A DNA stretch of 28,159 nt, taken from NCBI GenBank assembly GCA_934373235.1, contig CAKROW010000033.1, positions 1 through 28,159 on the forward strand, read 5' to 3'. Within the stretch, counting starts at the first letter, position 1; each line of letters starts with the position of its first letter. This document shows, piece by piece, positions 4,868-12,420 of the stretch. The position numbers were made by a program, and so were the translations under genes. The DNA is from an uncultured Blautia sp. Its GTDB lineage: Bacteria > Bacillota > Clostridia > Lachnospirales > Lachnospiraceae. The notes under the pieces were generated by a model that was given only the letters and a program-made list of their open reading frames with translations, made no database searches and was not told where the DNA came from.

Positions 4868-6631
4868 ATGAAAGGGATGAAGAAAAGGGTAACAGCGCTG
4901 TTTCTCTCTTGCCTGATCGGGATCACGGCGGTTCTGGGGCGTTACCAGCCTGTAAAGGCAGTCGCCTTGATAGGCCCCGCTACAGAAGCCGGAATAGCCG
5001 CCGGGCAGACACTGCAGTGGCTGTATACTGTGCTGCTGAGTATGGGGGTGGCGATCAACCTGAAAGAGATGTTCCGGGACAGGTTTGACCCGGATAACTG
5101 GGACTGGGGTGATGTCCTGGATGATCCTGCTTCACAGGAAGATATCAATAATCTTGAGCGTAAATTGTGGAAAGAATATGATGAAGCTGTAGAAAAGTAT
5201 TTACGTGAGCATCCAAATGGATTAACGCCTACGCCCGAGCCAACAAAAACGCCGGATCCGACACAGGCGCCGGAGACATCGCCACCAGCAAAGGTAACAC
5301 CGGCACCTACTTCTGTCCCGCCGGAAATCCTGGACAAGATCGATAGCTGGGCAGAAATGCGGCAGAAGGCATTACAGAACAAGGTGCTTGCACTTGGAGC
5401 AGGCGCGGCGGTCTGCCTGAAAGAGGCTGTTAGTAACTGGTGGGATGAAGTGATGGATACGGAATCACAATTGCCAGCAGTAGAGGAAAATAAATATTCT
5501 TATTCGGATTGTATTGGATATTATGAGGTAGAAGCACTTTCTTCTGATGGTAGGAATTTATACAGGATTAAAACTTGGGGATATTCTTTAGTAGATAATC
5601 CAATATCATATTTGTTATATAGTACTGAAACATCTGGTGCTAATACTATGCATTTTTTTAAAACGGAATTCGGTGATTTAGGATATTATCAAGATTACCG
5701 AGTTGAATTTTTAAACAGTTCGAGAAGTCCATATAGAGAAACAAAGTCTTCACACCAGTCAGTACTTCCTGCTCTTGGAAGTCCTTCTGGTTGGCAATAT
5801 GTTAATGAAAATTACCATTTTTATGTACCTGTAAAGGGGAAGAATGGTAATGAAGATATAGCGGCTGAGACAAAACCTTTAACAAAACCAGTTATCTGGC
5901 CAGTCCCAAGCCTGAAAGGTGACTATGATAACAACAACTCCCCTACTCTCCCAACCGTCCCGGTTCCGATTATCATTCCCGGGCTGGATGAGATCCAGGA
6001 ACTGAATAAAAACGCTAATGACAGTGACGATGACAACCGTCCTACCATCATCCAGAATTTTATTAACAACCATACGGCTAAGGATCCAACGCCGACTCCG
6101 CAGCCAACGCCCAGCACTACCCCGGCAGTTGTCCCGGATCCGGATCCCGGCACTGACCCTGACCCAGATCCAACAGGAGTTCCGGATCCAGACCCCAATC
6201 CTACGGCAGCGCCGGAAGCAACCCCAAACCCAACTCCTGCAATTCCGGTAGATCCGGACGTAGATCCGAAACCGTCTACAGCTCCGAAGCCTAATCCAAC
6301 CGGATCACCAGATAAACCGGGTACGGATGACGTGGATCCGGACAAGTATAAGACAGATTTACGCCTGGTATTCCCTTTCTGTATTCCATTTGACCTGGTG
6401 CATTTGATAAAAGCGTTTGAAGCGGAACCAGAGGCTCCTGTTTTTGAGTTTCCTTTTGATCTTGATCTGGAAAACCCGTTTACTGGTGAAAAGGTTCTTG
6501 ATTATCACCATACTTTTAAGCTTGATATGTCCGATTATGAACCAGTCATTAAGATTTTCCGGATATTTGAGATTATCTTTTTTATAATTGCATTACTGTT
6601 GATAACACGACAACAGATGATTAAGGGGTGA
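4868..6631 (+). CDS. Large secreted, membrane-anchored adsorption protein (pIII-like)
   Basis: This 587-aa protein has a signal peptide (MKGMKKRVTALFLSCLIG..., to about residue 31), an N-terminal helical domain, a Thr/Pro linker (about 116-147, TPTPEPTKTPDP type), an AT-rich central domain (about 205-340), a long Pro/Asp/Thr linker (about 402-490, repeated PDPDP and PTP units), a C-terminal domain, one transmembrane helix (about 563-580) and a short basic tail. Signal, domains on flexible linkers and a C-terminal anchor are the layout of filamentous-phage pIII, the receptor-binding and release protein. It follows the coat gene and precedes a pVI-like gene, the conserved g8-g3-g6-g1 order. AGGGGG precedes the ATG. 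No sequence family is recognised, so the role rests on architecture and order. Confidence 0.72.
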   Translation: MKGMKKRVTALFLSCLIGITAVLGRYQPVKAVALIGPATEAGIAAGQTLQWLYTVLLSMGVAINLKEMFRDRFDPDNWDWGDVLDDPASQEDINNLERKLWKEYDEAVEKYLREHPNGLTPTPEPTKTPDPTQAPETSPPAKVTPAPTSVPPEILDKIDSWAEMRQKALQNKVLALGAGAAVCLKEAVSNWWDEVMDTESQLPAVEENKYSYSDCIGYYEVEALSSDGRNLYRIKTWGYSLVDNPISYLLYSTETSGANTMHFFKTEFGDLGYYQDYRVEFLNSSRSPYRETKSSHQSVLPALGSPSGWQYVNENYHFYVPVKGKNGNEDIAAETKPLTKPVIWPVPSLKGDYDNNNSPTLPTVPVPIIIPGLDEIQELNKNANDSDDDNRPTIIQNFINNHTAKDPTPTPQPTPSTTPAVVPDPDPGTDPDPDPTGVPDPDPNPTAAPEATPNPTPAIPVDPDVDPKPSTAPKPNPTGSPDKPGTDDVDPDKYKTDLRLVFPFCIPFDLVHLIKAFEAEPEAPVFEFPFDLDLENPFTGEKVLDYHHTFKLDMSDYEPVIKIFRIFEIIFFIIALLLITRQQMIKG

Positions 6632-6638
6632 TTGAATA

Positions 6639-6875
6639 ATGCTTACTTTCATGAAAGAAATGCTTGATAAGTTACTTTCGGTAATTCTGAACCTGTTACC
6701 TTTGTCTCCGTTCGCTTCTGCTATTGATTCTTTGGAACAGCTTCCATATTTGGGGTATATTAATTACTTTGTTCCAGTTGGCACATTTATAAAAATCGGC
6801 GAAGCTTGGATTGCTGCTATTGCTCTTTTTTATTTATATAGTGTAATAGCCCGCTGGATCAAATTAATTGAATAG
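6639..6875 (+). CDS. Small polytopic membrane protein (pVI-like)
   Basis: This 78-aa protein has an amphipathic N-terminus and two hydrophobic stretches: ILNLLPLSPFASAI and a clear transmembrane helix AWIAAIALFYLYSVIARWI. It starts 7 bp after the pIII-like stop, using the GGGGTGA that contains that stop as part of its ribosome site. In filamentous phages the pVI capping protein is encoded between pIII and the pI/Zot ATPase and works with pIII at the filament end; this gene has that place and character. No motif confirms it. Confidence 0.6.
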   Translation: MLTFMKEMLDKLLSVILNLLPLSPFASAIDSLEQLPYLGYINYFVPVGTFIKIGEAWIAAIALFYLYSVIARWIKLIE

Positions 6876-6892
6876 GCAGAAAGGATGGAACT

Positions 6893-7507
6893 ATGATATT
6901 TCTATATAGTGGCACTCCCGGATCCGGTAAAAGTTTGCATGTTGCGGAAAGGCTTTATCATCTTCTCCGTGCTGGTCGTCCAACGATATGCAACTTTGAC
7001 ATTAACTTAAACCGGATTCCTCCTAAAAGACGGGAGCTTTTTCATTATAAGAGCAATATCGAAATTACTCCGGAGTATCTTATCCAGTTTTCCCAGCAGT
7101 ATTTTAAAGGGAAAAAAGTTCGCGAAGGTTCTCTTCTATTGGTTGTTGATGAATGTCAGCTGATGTTTAATGCTCGTGAATGGAGCAAAGCCGGACGTGA
7201 TAAATGGCTGTCTTTCTTCACGCTGCATCGGCATTATGGTTATGACATTATCCTGGTTGCCCAGTTTGACCGGATGATAGACCGACAGATCCGGAGCCTG
7301 ATCGAATATGAATACATACACCGAAAGGTGAGCAATTTCGGTATCCGTGGAAAGTTTCTCTGTGCAATCATGCTTTCCCCGAAGCTGTTCGTCAGCGTAA
7401 AAGTCTGGTACCCGATGAAGGAGAAAGTTGGATCTGAATTTTTCAAATGCAAAAAGAAGTATTATTCCTTATATGATACTTATATGATGCTAGATGCCCC
7501 AGAGTAA
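6893..7507 (+). CDS. zot: Zot/pI-family phage assembly ATPase
   Basis: This 204-aa P-loop protein has Walker A GTPGSGKS at residues 7-14, Walker B LLLVVDE at about 81-87 followed by the typical CQ and REWSKAGRDKW, and a sensor-like ILVAQFDRMIDRQIRSLIEYEY. These are hallmarks of the Zot domain, the cytoplasmic motor of filamentous-phage extrusion at the membrane. pI/Zot proteins usually continue with a transmembrane helix and an outer domain (about 350-400 aa). This one ends soon after the ATPase domain, which may suit a host without an outer membrane. AAAGGATGG precedes the ATG. It is the strongest single marker that the element is an inovirus. Confidence 0.9.
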   Translation: MIFLYSGTPGSGKSLHVAERLYHLLRAGRPTICNFDINLNRIPPKRRELFHYKSNIEITPEYLIQFSQQYFKGKKVREGSLLLVVDECQLMFNAREWSKAGRDKWLSFFTLHRHYGYDIILVAQFDRMIDRQIRSLIEYEYIHRKVSNFGIRGKFLCAIMLSPKLFVSVKVWYPMKEKVGSEFFKCKKKYYSLYDTYMMLDAPE

Positions 7508-7508
7508 A

Positions 7509-7559
7509 GTATCTCATTTTTTCTGCAGAAATTTTGTTGATCAGAAATTTTTGAGATAC
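7509..7559. repeat. Module-junction inverted repeat, copy B
   Basis: GTATCTCA (7509-7516) pairs with TGAGATAC (7552-7559). The left arm continues through T6 into CTGCAG (7523-7528), and the same CTGCAG plus A-run plus TGAGATAC occurs inverted at 9490-9510, so the rep gene is bracketed by mirror copies. Confidence 0.65.
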
Positions 7560-7840
7560 ATTTCCAGAAACGAATGGCAGACGCATGGCGGTTCCTGAGA
7601 TGTCTCTGTCTGTTCCCCTGCTGTGTGGGAAGACGGGGGATAGGGGGACCCGCCTGACCGCACGGCAGGGGGATAGCCTGAGCCATTACAGCCCCTGCCA
7701 CGTGCCTGTAATACGTGGTCTGAAAATACAGCACAAAAGTGGCTGAAAGTATTGTAAATACTGAAAAAAACGGCAATTTTAAAATTTGGCGAAATGGCTT
7801 TCTCGCCAAAAACTTTATCAAACTAAAGTGAGGTGTTATT
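7560..7840. other. Intergenic region before rep, candidate replication origin
   Basis: About 280 bp without a gene, locally GC-rich. It holds two GGGGGATA motifs (7635-7642, 7668-7675), interlocked dyads ATTACAG/CTGTAAT and CCACGT/ACGTGG around 7683-7720, a perfect AGTATT-GTA-AATACT hairpin (7748-7762) and TTTGGCGA/TCGCCAAA (7785-7792 with 7803-7810) just before the rep ribosome site. Rolling-circle initiators often nick in or near such structures next to their own gene. No nick site can be assigned from sequence alone. Confidence 0.45.
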
Positions 7841-9421
7841 TTGCTGGATAAACGTGTTCTAACTAATACAAAAATATATCAGGAATTGAGCGATACAGAC
7901 CGGGAATATTGGTTTGATTTTAAGAAAAACAAATTCCTGCATAACATTGATACTTTTTACTATAGTGTAAAATTCATGGAGGACTTTACAGATGATACAA
8001 AAGATGCTGCCGTTCTTAAACTTCGGCAATTCTTTGATAAAAAGAAATCTCTGCTTGCTTCCCGGCATGGGGAATCATTACCTGTTTATTTTCCTGGATG
8101 TGATCGCTCTCTTAATCTTCGGGCTGGTACTTTTGCTGGATTCTTCAATATATGCCTGGAAAATCCCGAATGGTTCGATATTTTTATTGCTCCTGTTGTC
8201 CCTCATGGTTCTGATGGTGGTGTCTCAGTTACTTGTGAGATCGTGGTACAGATTCGATCTTATATGTTGTGGATGTATGGAGTTCATGAGAGTTTTGAAC
8301 GTTCCTATCGTTTTGTAGAGCAGATCTGTGATGGTTTTGGTTTACATATTGCATACTGTCAGGAAAACAGGATTGATTATTGCTGGCATAGTAATTATTT
8401 AAGTAATCCGGAAAAATTTTTTTCACCGGAAAATTTCTACAAGATGCGCGTAGATCGGTTCAAAGATGCTTTGATGCACACAGCGAAAGTTGGTTCGGAA
8501 GGATATGAAATTGATTATGTGTCTATGGGAAAAAGATCTGATAAGGTTTTTATCCGTATTTACCTGAAAAGTAAGGAAGTCATAGAAAAGAATTATAAAC
8601 CCTGGTTCTTTAAAGTCTGGCTGTTTAATGGTCTGATAAATCGGTATGATCTGTATTGTTATGAAGAATGTTATAAAAAACACTCCTGGGAATATCTGGA
8701 TACGGCAAGACTGAAATATTATTCTGAGTTTGGCAATGACCAGAAGCTTCGGAATCAGTGTAAGGCTGTCGTTGATGAGGATGTGTCCATGTCTCCGGAT
8801 GTGCTGCATAAACTTGCGGATGCTCTTACACCTAAGATCAACTTGATAATGAACGTTGAATATCAGACGATGCGAAAACATTCCAAGTCTTATCAACTGG
8901 TACCGTTTCGGGATAACAGTTCAAAGCTGACCGCAAAAAGAATTTATGATTATCTTGATAACCGGAAGATCATAGCTGATTATCTTACGCAATATGTTTT
9001 TCGGATGGTGAAACCGGATGGAGATGTAAATAAGTCAAGGCGTGAATTGTGTGCTTTCTGGTTTGCACTTCGGAGCTGTAAAATGATAGACGTGAAGGTA
9101 AAAACGAAAGATGTGAAATTAATCAGACAGTATTGCCGGAAGCTGAATAGTGAGATTATGAAAAAACGGGTTATCAATGCTGCTATAACGTTGGGAATCT
9201 ATACCCGGGGAATTAACAATGATTCGGTAACACAGGATTGTGTCGAAGCTCTCTGTCAGTTGAATGATAATGATATACATGATGCTTTTCGCTATAAACA
9301 GAAAAAAGCCCGCCAATTCAATGCGAGTGAACTGGCGGAAACTTATGTTGATAGTGATATGCACGAGTATCAGATAGTTAATATCAGTACTGGTGAATTG
9401 CTTAATGACATAATACCATAA
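7841..9421 (+). CDS. Rep_trans-type replication initiation protein (RstA/pT181-like)
   Basis: This 526-aa protein has a central motif VFIRIYLKSKEVIEKN at about residues 235-250 that matches the R-x-Y-x-K-x-x-E signature of Rep_trans (replication initiation factor) proteins. An aromatic, Tyr-rich segment follows (NRYDLYCYEECYKK) and may hold the nicking tyrosine. The C-terminal third is basic and helical. Such proteins nick one strand of the double-stranded form and start rolling-circle synthesis of phage ssDNA, as CTX-phage RstA does. The start is TTG at 7841 with AGGTG 5 nt upstream. It lies between Zot and the integrase and is flanked by mirror-image inverted repeats. Confidence 0.7.
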   Translation: MLDKRVLTNTKIYQELSDTDREYWFDFKKNKFLHNIDTFYYSVKFMEDFTDDTKDAAVLKLRQFFDKKKSLLASRHGESLPVYFPGCDRSLNLRAGTFAGFFNICLENPEWFDIFIAPVVPHGSDGGVSVTCEIVVQIRSYMLWMYGVHESFERSYRFVEQICDGFGLHIAYCQENRIDYCWHSNYLSNPEKFFSPENFYKMRVDRFKDALMHTAKVGSEGYEIDYVSMGKRSDKVFIRIYLKSKEVIEKNYKPWFFKVWLFNGLINRYDLYCYEECYKKHSWEYLDTARLKYYSEFGNDQKLRNQCKAVVDEDVSMSPDVLHKLADALTPKINLIMNVEYQTMRKHSKSYQLVPFRDNSSKLTAKRIYDYLDNRKIIADYLTQYVFRMVKPDGDVNKSRRELCAFWFALRSCKMIDVKVKTKDVKLIRQYCRKLNSEIMKKRVINAAITLGIYTRGINNDSVTQDCVEALCQLNDNDIHDAFRYKQKKARQFNASELAETYVDSDMHEYQIVNISTGELLNDIIP

Positions 9422-9448
9422 TAGTTTCATGATTACAATGAAAAGAAT

Positions 9449-9510
9449 GTATCTCGACAAGCAGGCAGCTCCGTGCCGATCGGAAAGTACTGCAGAAAAA
9501 AATGAGATAC
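9449..9510. repeat. Module-junction inverted repeat, copy C
   Basis: GTATCTC (9449-9455) pairs with GAGATAC (9504-9510). CTGCAG plus A7 (9490-9502) precedes the right arm. It lies between rep and the integrase gene, the right arm 2-3 bp before the integrase ribosome site. It is the third copy of the pattern seen at 4790 and 7509. Confidence 0.65.
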
Positions 9511-9523
9511 AAAAGGAGAAATA

Positions 9524-10492
9524 ATGGATATAACATTAAAACAGGCATATGATATATTTATAGCTGACCGGGAAACTTCCTGTGCTGATGAAACGATTAT
9601 ATATTATCGGGAAAACCTGACCAATTTTTTTAAATATTGTTCGGATTGTTTTTATAAACCATATGATCAGATTCTGTGTGTAGATATGACCAGGGAGATT
9701 TTTTCCAATTACATAAAATACCTCCGGCGCAGACCTAAATTTTATAATCATCCTTTCCTGGATCCATCCGATGATGTTCTTTCAGCTACCAGCGTTCGGA
9801 CATACTGCCGTTCTATCAAGGTTTTTGGAAGTTTCTGTGAGGAAAACGATTATTGTAGGGATTTTACAAAAGGTGTTAAATTACCTAAAGATGATTCCGG
9901 CGAGATCATTCCTCTTTATGAATCAGAAGTTAAGATGATAGATAAGTGCTGCAACTTAAAGACAGAGCTTGGGCTTCGTAACTGGTGTATTGTTCATTTA
10001 ATGCTGGATGCCGGATTACGGTCATCCGAGGTTATCAACCTGCGTTTCTGCGATCTGATGTTTGATAAGAACATTATTCAGATCTGGAAGGGTAAAGGTT
10101 CAAAGACCCGATTGCTGATCTTATGCCCCAGGCTTAAGGTCAATATCATGAAATATTGTGTTCTGTATCGGAATTATACACAGCTTCCGGAAAATACAAG
10201 GGTATTTATCCAGATGAAAAAGCATGAACCAATTAACTCTAATGTGCTTAAACAGTTTTTTTCCCGATTAAAGAAAAAAACAGGGATTGAACGGGTTCAT
10301 CCGCACTTATGCCGGCATACCTTTGCAACTTCATATATTCTTGGTGGTGGAAGTCTCGAAATGCTGCGCCTACTTCTCGGTCATTCTGATTATGACGTTA
10401 CACGGATGTATCTGCATCTTGCACATCAGTCCCAGATGCTGCATTCTGATGTGTATAAGCTTGATCCGGTATACTTCAAAAAACTCACTTGA
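9524..10492 (+). CDS. int: Tyrosine integrase of the inovirus-like element
   Basis: This 322-aa protein has an N-terminal core-binding domain (about residues 1-110) and a catalytic domain with Arg in DAGLRSSEVINL, Lys in KGKGSKTR, HLCRHTFA (H-x-x-R), the His of LLGHSD and the nucleophile Tyr in VTRMYLHLAH. AAAGGAG lies 6-7 nt before the ATG. It sits at the right end of the element and points at the intact tRNA-Lys, whose 3' half forms the att repeat, so it is the likely enzyme for insertion into that tRNA. Filamentous phages often borrow host XerCD instead, so carrying an own integrase is noteworthy. Confidence 0.92.
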   Translation: MDITLKQAYDIFIADRETSCADETIIYYRENLTNFFKYCSDCFYKPYDQILCVDMTREIFSNYIKYLRRRPKFYNHPFLDPSDDVLSATSVRTYCRSIKVFGSFCEENDYCRDFTKGVKLPKDDSGEIIPLYESEVKMIDKCCNLKTELGLRNWCIVHLMLDAGLRSSEVINLRFCDLMFDKNIIQIWKGKGSKTRLLILCPRLKVNIMKYCVLYRNYTQLPENTRVFIQMKKHEPINSNVLKQFFSRLKKKTGIERVHPHLCRHTFATSYILGGGSLEMLRLLLGHSDYDVTRMYLHLAHQSQMLHSDVYKLDPVYFKKLT

Positions 10493-10496
10493 TACC

Positions 10497-10534
10497 TTTT
10501 CGGCATTATGGAAGTTCTGACATAATGCCGAAAA
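10497..10534. terminator. Long hairpin after the integrase gene
   Basis: TTTTCGGCATTATG (10497-10510) pairs perfectly with CATAATGCCGAAAA (10521-10534), a 14-bp stem with a 10-nt loop. The T-run precedes and the A-run follows the stem, so it is a weak terminator in either direction on its own. Confidence 0.5.
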
Positions 10535-10536
10535 CT

Positions 10537-10570
10537 AAAGGTGTCCGGGCTTGTCCCAGATACCTTTTTT
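10537..10570 (+). terminator. Intrinsic terminator of the integrase transcript
   Basis: AAAGGTGTC (10537-10545) and GGG (10547-10549) pair with CCC (10555-10557) and GATACCTTT (10559-10567), followed by T to 10570. The T6 run at the 3' side makes this the functional stop for rightward element transcription before the tRNA. Confidence 0.75.
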
Positions 10571-10589
10571 CTGACTATTTCTTTCCAAC

Positions 10590-10686
10590 ACAACAAAAAA
10601 CACCGTCCCCGCAGCTCCCATGTCTGCAAAAACAGTGCTTTTAGTGCGTCTTCAGGGGTTCGAACCCTGGACACCCTGATTAAGAG
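10590..10686. repeat. Right att direct repeat, overlapping the intact tRNA-Lys
   Basis: This is the second copy of the 97-bp repeat (first at 998-1094). It contains the tRNA-Lys 3' half from the anticodon loop to the discriminator base and the tRNA terminator. With the other copy it defines an element of 9592 bp from repeat start to repeat start. Because the element carries this half, insertion left a complete tRNA gene. Confidence 0.92.
10595..10637 (-). terminator. Terminator of tRNA-Lys
   Basis: Read on the minus strand, 7 nt after the tRNA: CACTGTTTTTGCAG pairs along its full length with CTGCGGGGACGGTG (several G-T pairs) around a 9-nt loop, followed by T6. The single difference in the left copy of the repeat changes a G-C into a G-T pair and keeps the stem. 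Confidence 0.75.
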
Positions 10687-10717
10687 TCAGGTGCTCTACC
10701 AACTGAGCTAAAGACGC
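10645..10717 (-). tRNA. tRNA-Lys (anticodon CTT)
   Basis: A 73-nt cloverleaf on the minus strand: acceptor GCGTCTT/AAGACGC, D arm GCTCAGTTGGTAGAGC, anticodon stem CCTGA/TCAGG with loop CTCTTAA (anticodon CTT, reads AAG), T arm CCAGG-GTTCGAA-CCCTG in the usual pattern, discriminator A. CCA is not encoded. It has its own promoter and terminator and is the integration target of the inovirus-like element. Confidence 0.97.
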
Positions 10718-10770
10718 ATTTTATATTATTTCCTGTCCTGTGTTTCTTTTGTTCCCTCAAGACAAGATGT

Positions 10771-10799
10771 ATTATACGTCAGGGTTCGGATAAAGTCAA
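10771..10799 (-). promoter_or_regulatory. Promoter of tRNA-Lys
   Basis: On the minus strand: TTGACT (10799-10794), a 17-bp spacer, TATAAT (10776-10771). Transcription should start about 46 nt before the tRNA 5' end. Confidence 0.85.
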
Positions 10800-10807
10800 C
10801 ACCTTTT

Positions 10808-10978
10808 TTAAATTTTTTTATTTTTTTCTTTTTTATTTTTTGTATCTTCATTTGGTGCAATTTTATCAAGAGTTTCCCTGGCTTCTGACAGGGATTTACG
10901 TACACGGGTGGCATGTGTATTCAGAAGTCTGTGTTCATAATTAAACTGATGGACAAGACTCTGGAAATTCCTTTTCAT
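10808..10978 (-). CDS. Small hypothetical basic protein (56 aa)
   Basis: This reading frame has an ATG at 10978 with GGAGG 9 nt upstream and a possible -10 (TATATT) further up. It encodes 56 residues: an amphipathic helical part (FQSLVHQFNYEHRLLN...VRKSLSEARETLDKI) and a lysine/asparagine-rich tail. It lies downstream of the MATE gene, on the same strand and separated by 93 bp, and ends next to the tRNA promoter. I recognise no family. The good ribosome site and normal composition argue that it is real. Confidence 0.5.
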   Translation of the reverse strand: MKRNFQSLVHQFNYEHRLLNTHATRVRKSLSEARETLDKIAPNEDTKNKKEKNKKI

Positions 10979-11071
10979 AAAAAACAGCCTCCGGGATCTG
11001 TTTTTATAATATATTCCCGGAACAGCCGCTTTGTGAATATGACTCTTTCAGCTTATAGCTGTAAAACTGCC

Positions 11072-12406
11072 TTACGCCATCCATTTCTCCTTCTTCCACC
11101 AGTTTCTCATCAGTATCACTGCAAGAAGCGCTGTAAGAAAATCAGAAACTGCCTGTGCAGCCAGCACACCATTATATCCTGCTATTTTAACTGCTACAGC
11201 CAGAACTATGGCAAAGATCACACCCTGTCTGCTGACAGACAGAAGAAACGCACCCACAGCCCGCCCGGCAGACTGGAAAGTACAGGTACTGATCAGAACC
11301 ACACCCATAAATACCATTCCCGCCAGTTGAAGCCTCAGCATAAGAGTACCATTTTCCACTATGGAAGGATCCTTCATGAATACCCCCACCAGCCAAGGAG
11401 CCAGAACTCCCAGGATGATCATCAGTCCAAGAGCCAGAGCCCCTTCAAATATGTAGGCAAATTTCAAGGTCTCCTTAAGACGCTGTTTGTTTTTTGCCCC
11501 GTAATTATAGCCGATCAGAGGCTGTCCTCCAAAGGCAAAACCAACCAGAACCAGTGCGGCGATCATATTGATCTTCATAACGATTCCCATTGCCGCCACC
11601 TTGTCATCTCCAAATCCCAGAAGTGCCCTGTTTGTCAGTGTAACTCCAATACTCTGCATCAGATTGGTGACAGATGCCGGAATTCCGATGGCAAACACCG
11701 CACCAATTTCAGCCATGGAAATATGGAATCCCTTCAGGCTGACAGACAGTGCTTTACTCTTTTTAATAAGAAACCATACAAAGAAAATATCTGTACATAC
11801 ATTTCCAAGTACAGTTGCAATGGCGGCTCCTGCCGCGCCCCATCCCAGGCCAAAGATCATAACAGGATCCAGGATGATATTCACCACAGCACCAAGAACG
11901 GATCCTATCATGGACGCTGTAGCAAATCCCTCTGTACGCAGCTGGTTTGACGGTGTCAGTGCAACAATAATAAAAGGCGCCCCCAGCGCAATACATGTGT
12001 AATACTGGGAAGCATATTTCCAGGTAGCCTCACCTGCACCCAGAAGTCCCAGAACCGGAGTCCGGAAGATCATCAGTATCGCCGCCACCAGGATTCCGCA
12101 GATGATCGCTCCATAGAAACTGAACACACTGACCCTTTTTCCATCATCAAATTTCTTTTCTCCGAAAAGTCTTGAGATAAAGGAACTTCCTCCAAGCCCG
12201 AAAATATCTCCAAGAGCGATCATCAGAGTAAATACAGGTGTTCCCAGTGCCACTCCCGCCACCAGATCCGTATTTCCCGTTCCTGCTATAAAATAGGTAT
12301 CTACCATATTATACACCAGCGATACCACCATACTGAAAACCACCGGAAGCGCCAGCTTCATATAGGCTTTTGGCACAGGATATTTTTCAAAAATTTCATC
12401 TCTCAT
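11072..12406 (-). CDS. MATE-family multidrug/cation antiporter
   Basis: A membrane protein of about 444 aa with twelve hydrophobic segments in two similar halves. It opens MRDEIFEKYPVPKAYMKLALPVVFSMVVSLVYNMVDTYFIAGTG, the standard MATE start with the VYNMVDTYFIA motif of helix 1-2. The second-half counterpart is the GFGDDKVAAMGIVMKINMIA...GFAFGGQPLIGYNYGA region. Such proteins export drugs or metabolites using Na+ or H+ gradients. ATG 12406 is chosen because the homologous start is there; an upstream ATG (12448) would overlap trmB, and neither has a strong ribosome site. It follows trmB by 14 bp and is probably translated from the same mRNA. Confidence 0.9.
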   Translation of the reverse strand: MRDEIFEKYPVPKAYMKLALPVVFSMVVSLVYNMVDTYFIAGTGNTDLVAGVALGTPVFTLMIALGDIFGLGGSSFISRLFGEKKFDDGKRVSVFSFYGAIICGILVAAILMIFRTPVLGLLGAGEATWKYASQYYTCIALGAPFIIVALTPSNQLRTEGFATASMIGSVLGAVVNIILDPVMIFGLGWGAAGAAIATVLGNVCTDIFFVWFLIKKSKALSVSLKGFHISMAEIGAVFAIGIPASVTNLMQSIGVTLTNRALLGFGDDKVAAMGIVMKINMIAALVLVGFAFGGQPLIGYNYGAKNKQRLKETLKFAYIFEGALALGLMIILGVLAPWLVGVFMKDPSIVENGTLMLRLQLAGMVFMGVVLISTCTFQSAGRAVGAFLLSVSRQGVIFAIVLAVAVKIAGYNGVLAAQAVSDFLTALLAVILMRNWWKKEKWMA

Positions 12407-12420
12407 TTTATTGTCTCGAA

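Noticed and set aside
5923..6345. 140-codon Gly/Ser/Val-rich frame on the minus strand
   Set aside because: It is the complement of the Pro/Asp-rich linker of the pIII-like gene; the repeats come from the sense codons.
4790..9510. CRISPR array from the spaced GTATCTC repeats
   Set aside because: Only three copies, kilobases apart, each an inverted pair in an intergenic gap; no direct-repeat/spacer pattern and no cas genes.
10497..10534. Strong rho-independent terminator after the integrase
   Set aside because: The 14-bp stem lacks a T-run on its 3' side on the plus strand; the adjacent 10537-10570 hairpin is the better terminator.
10913..11950. 345-codon open frame on the plus strand
   Set aside because: It is antisense to the clear MATE gene, has low-complexity His/Ser/Gln-rich text and no ribosome site; a shadow frame.
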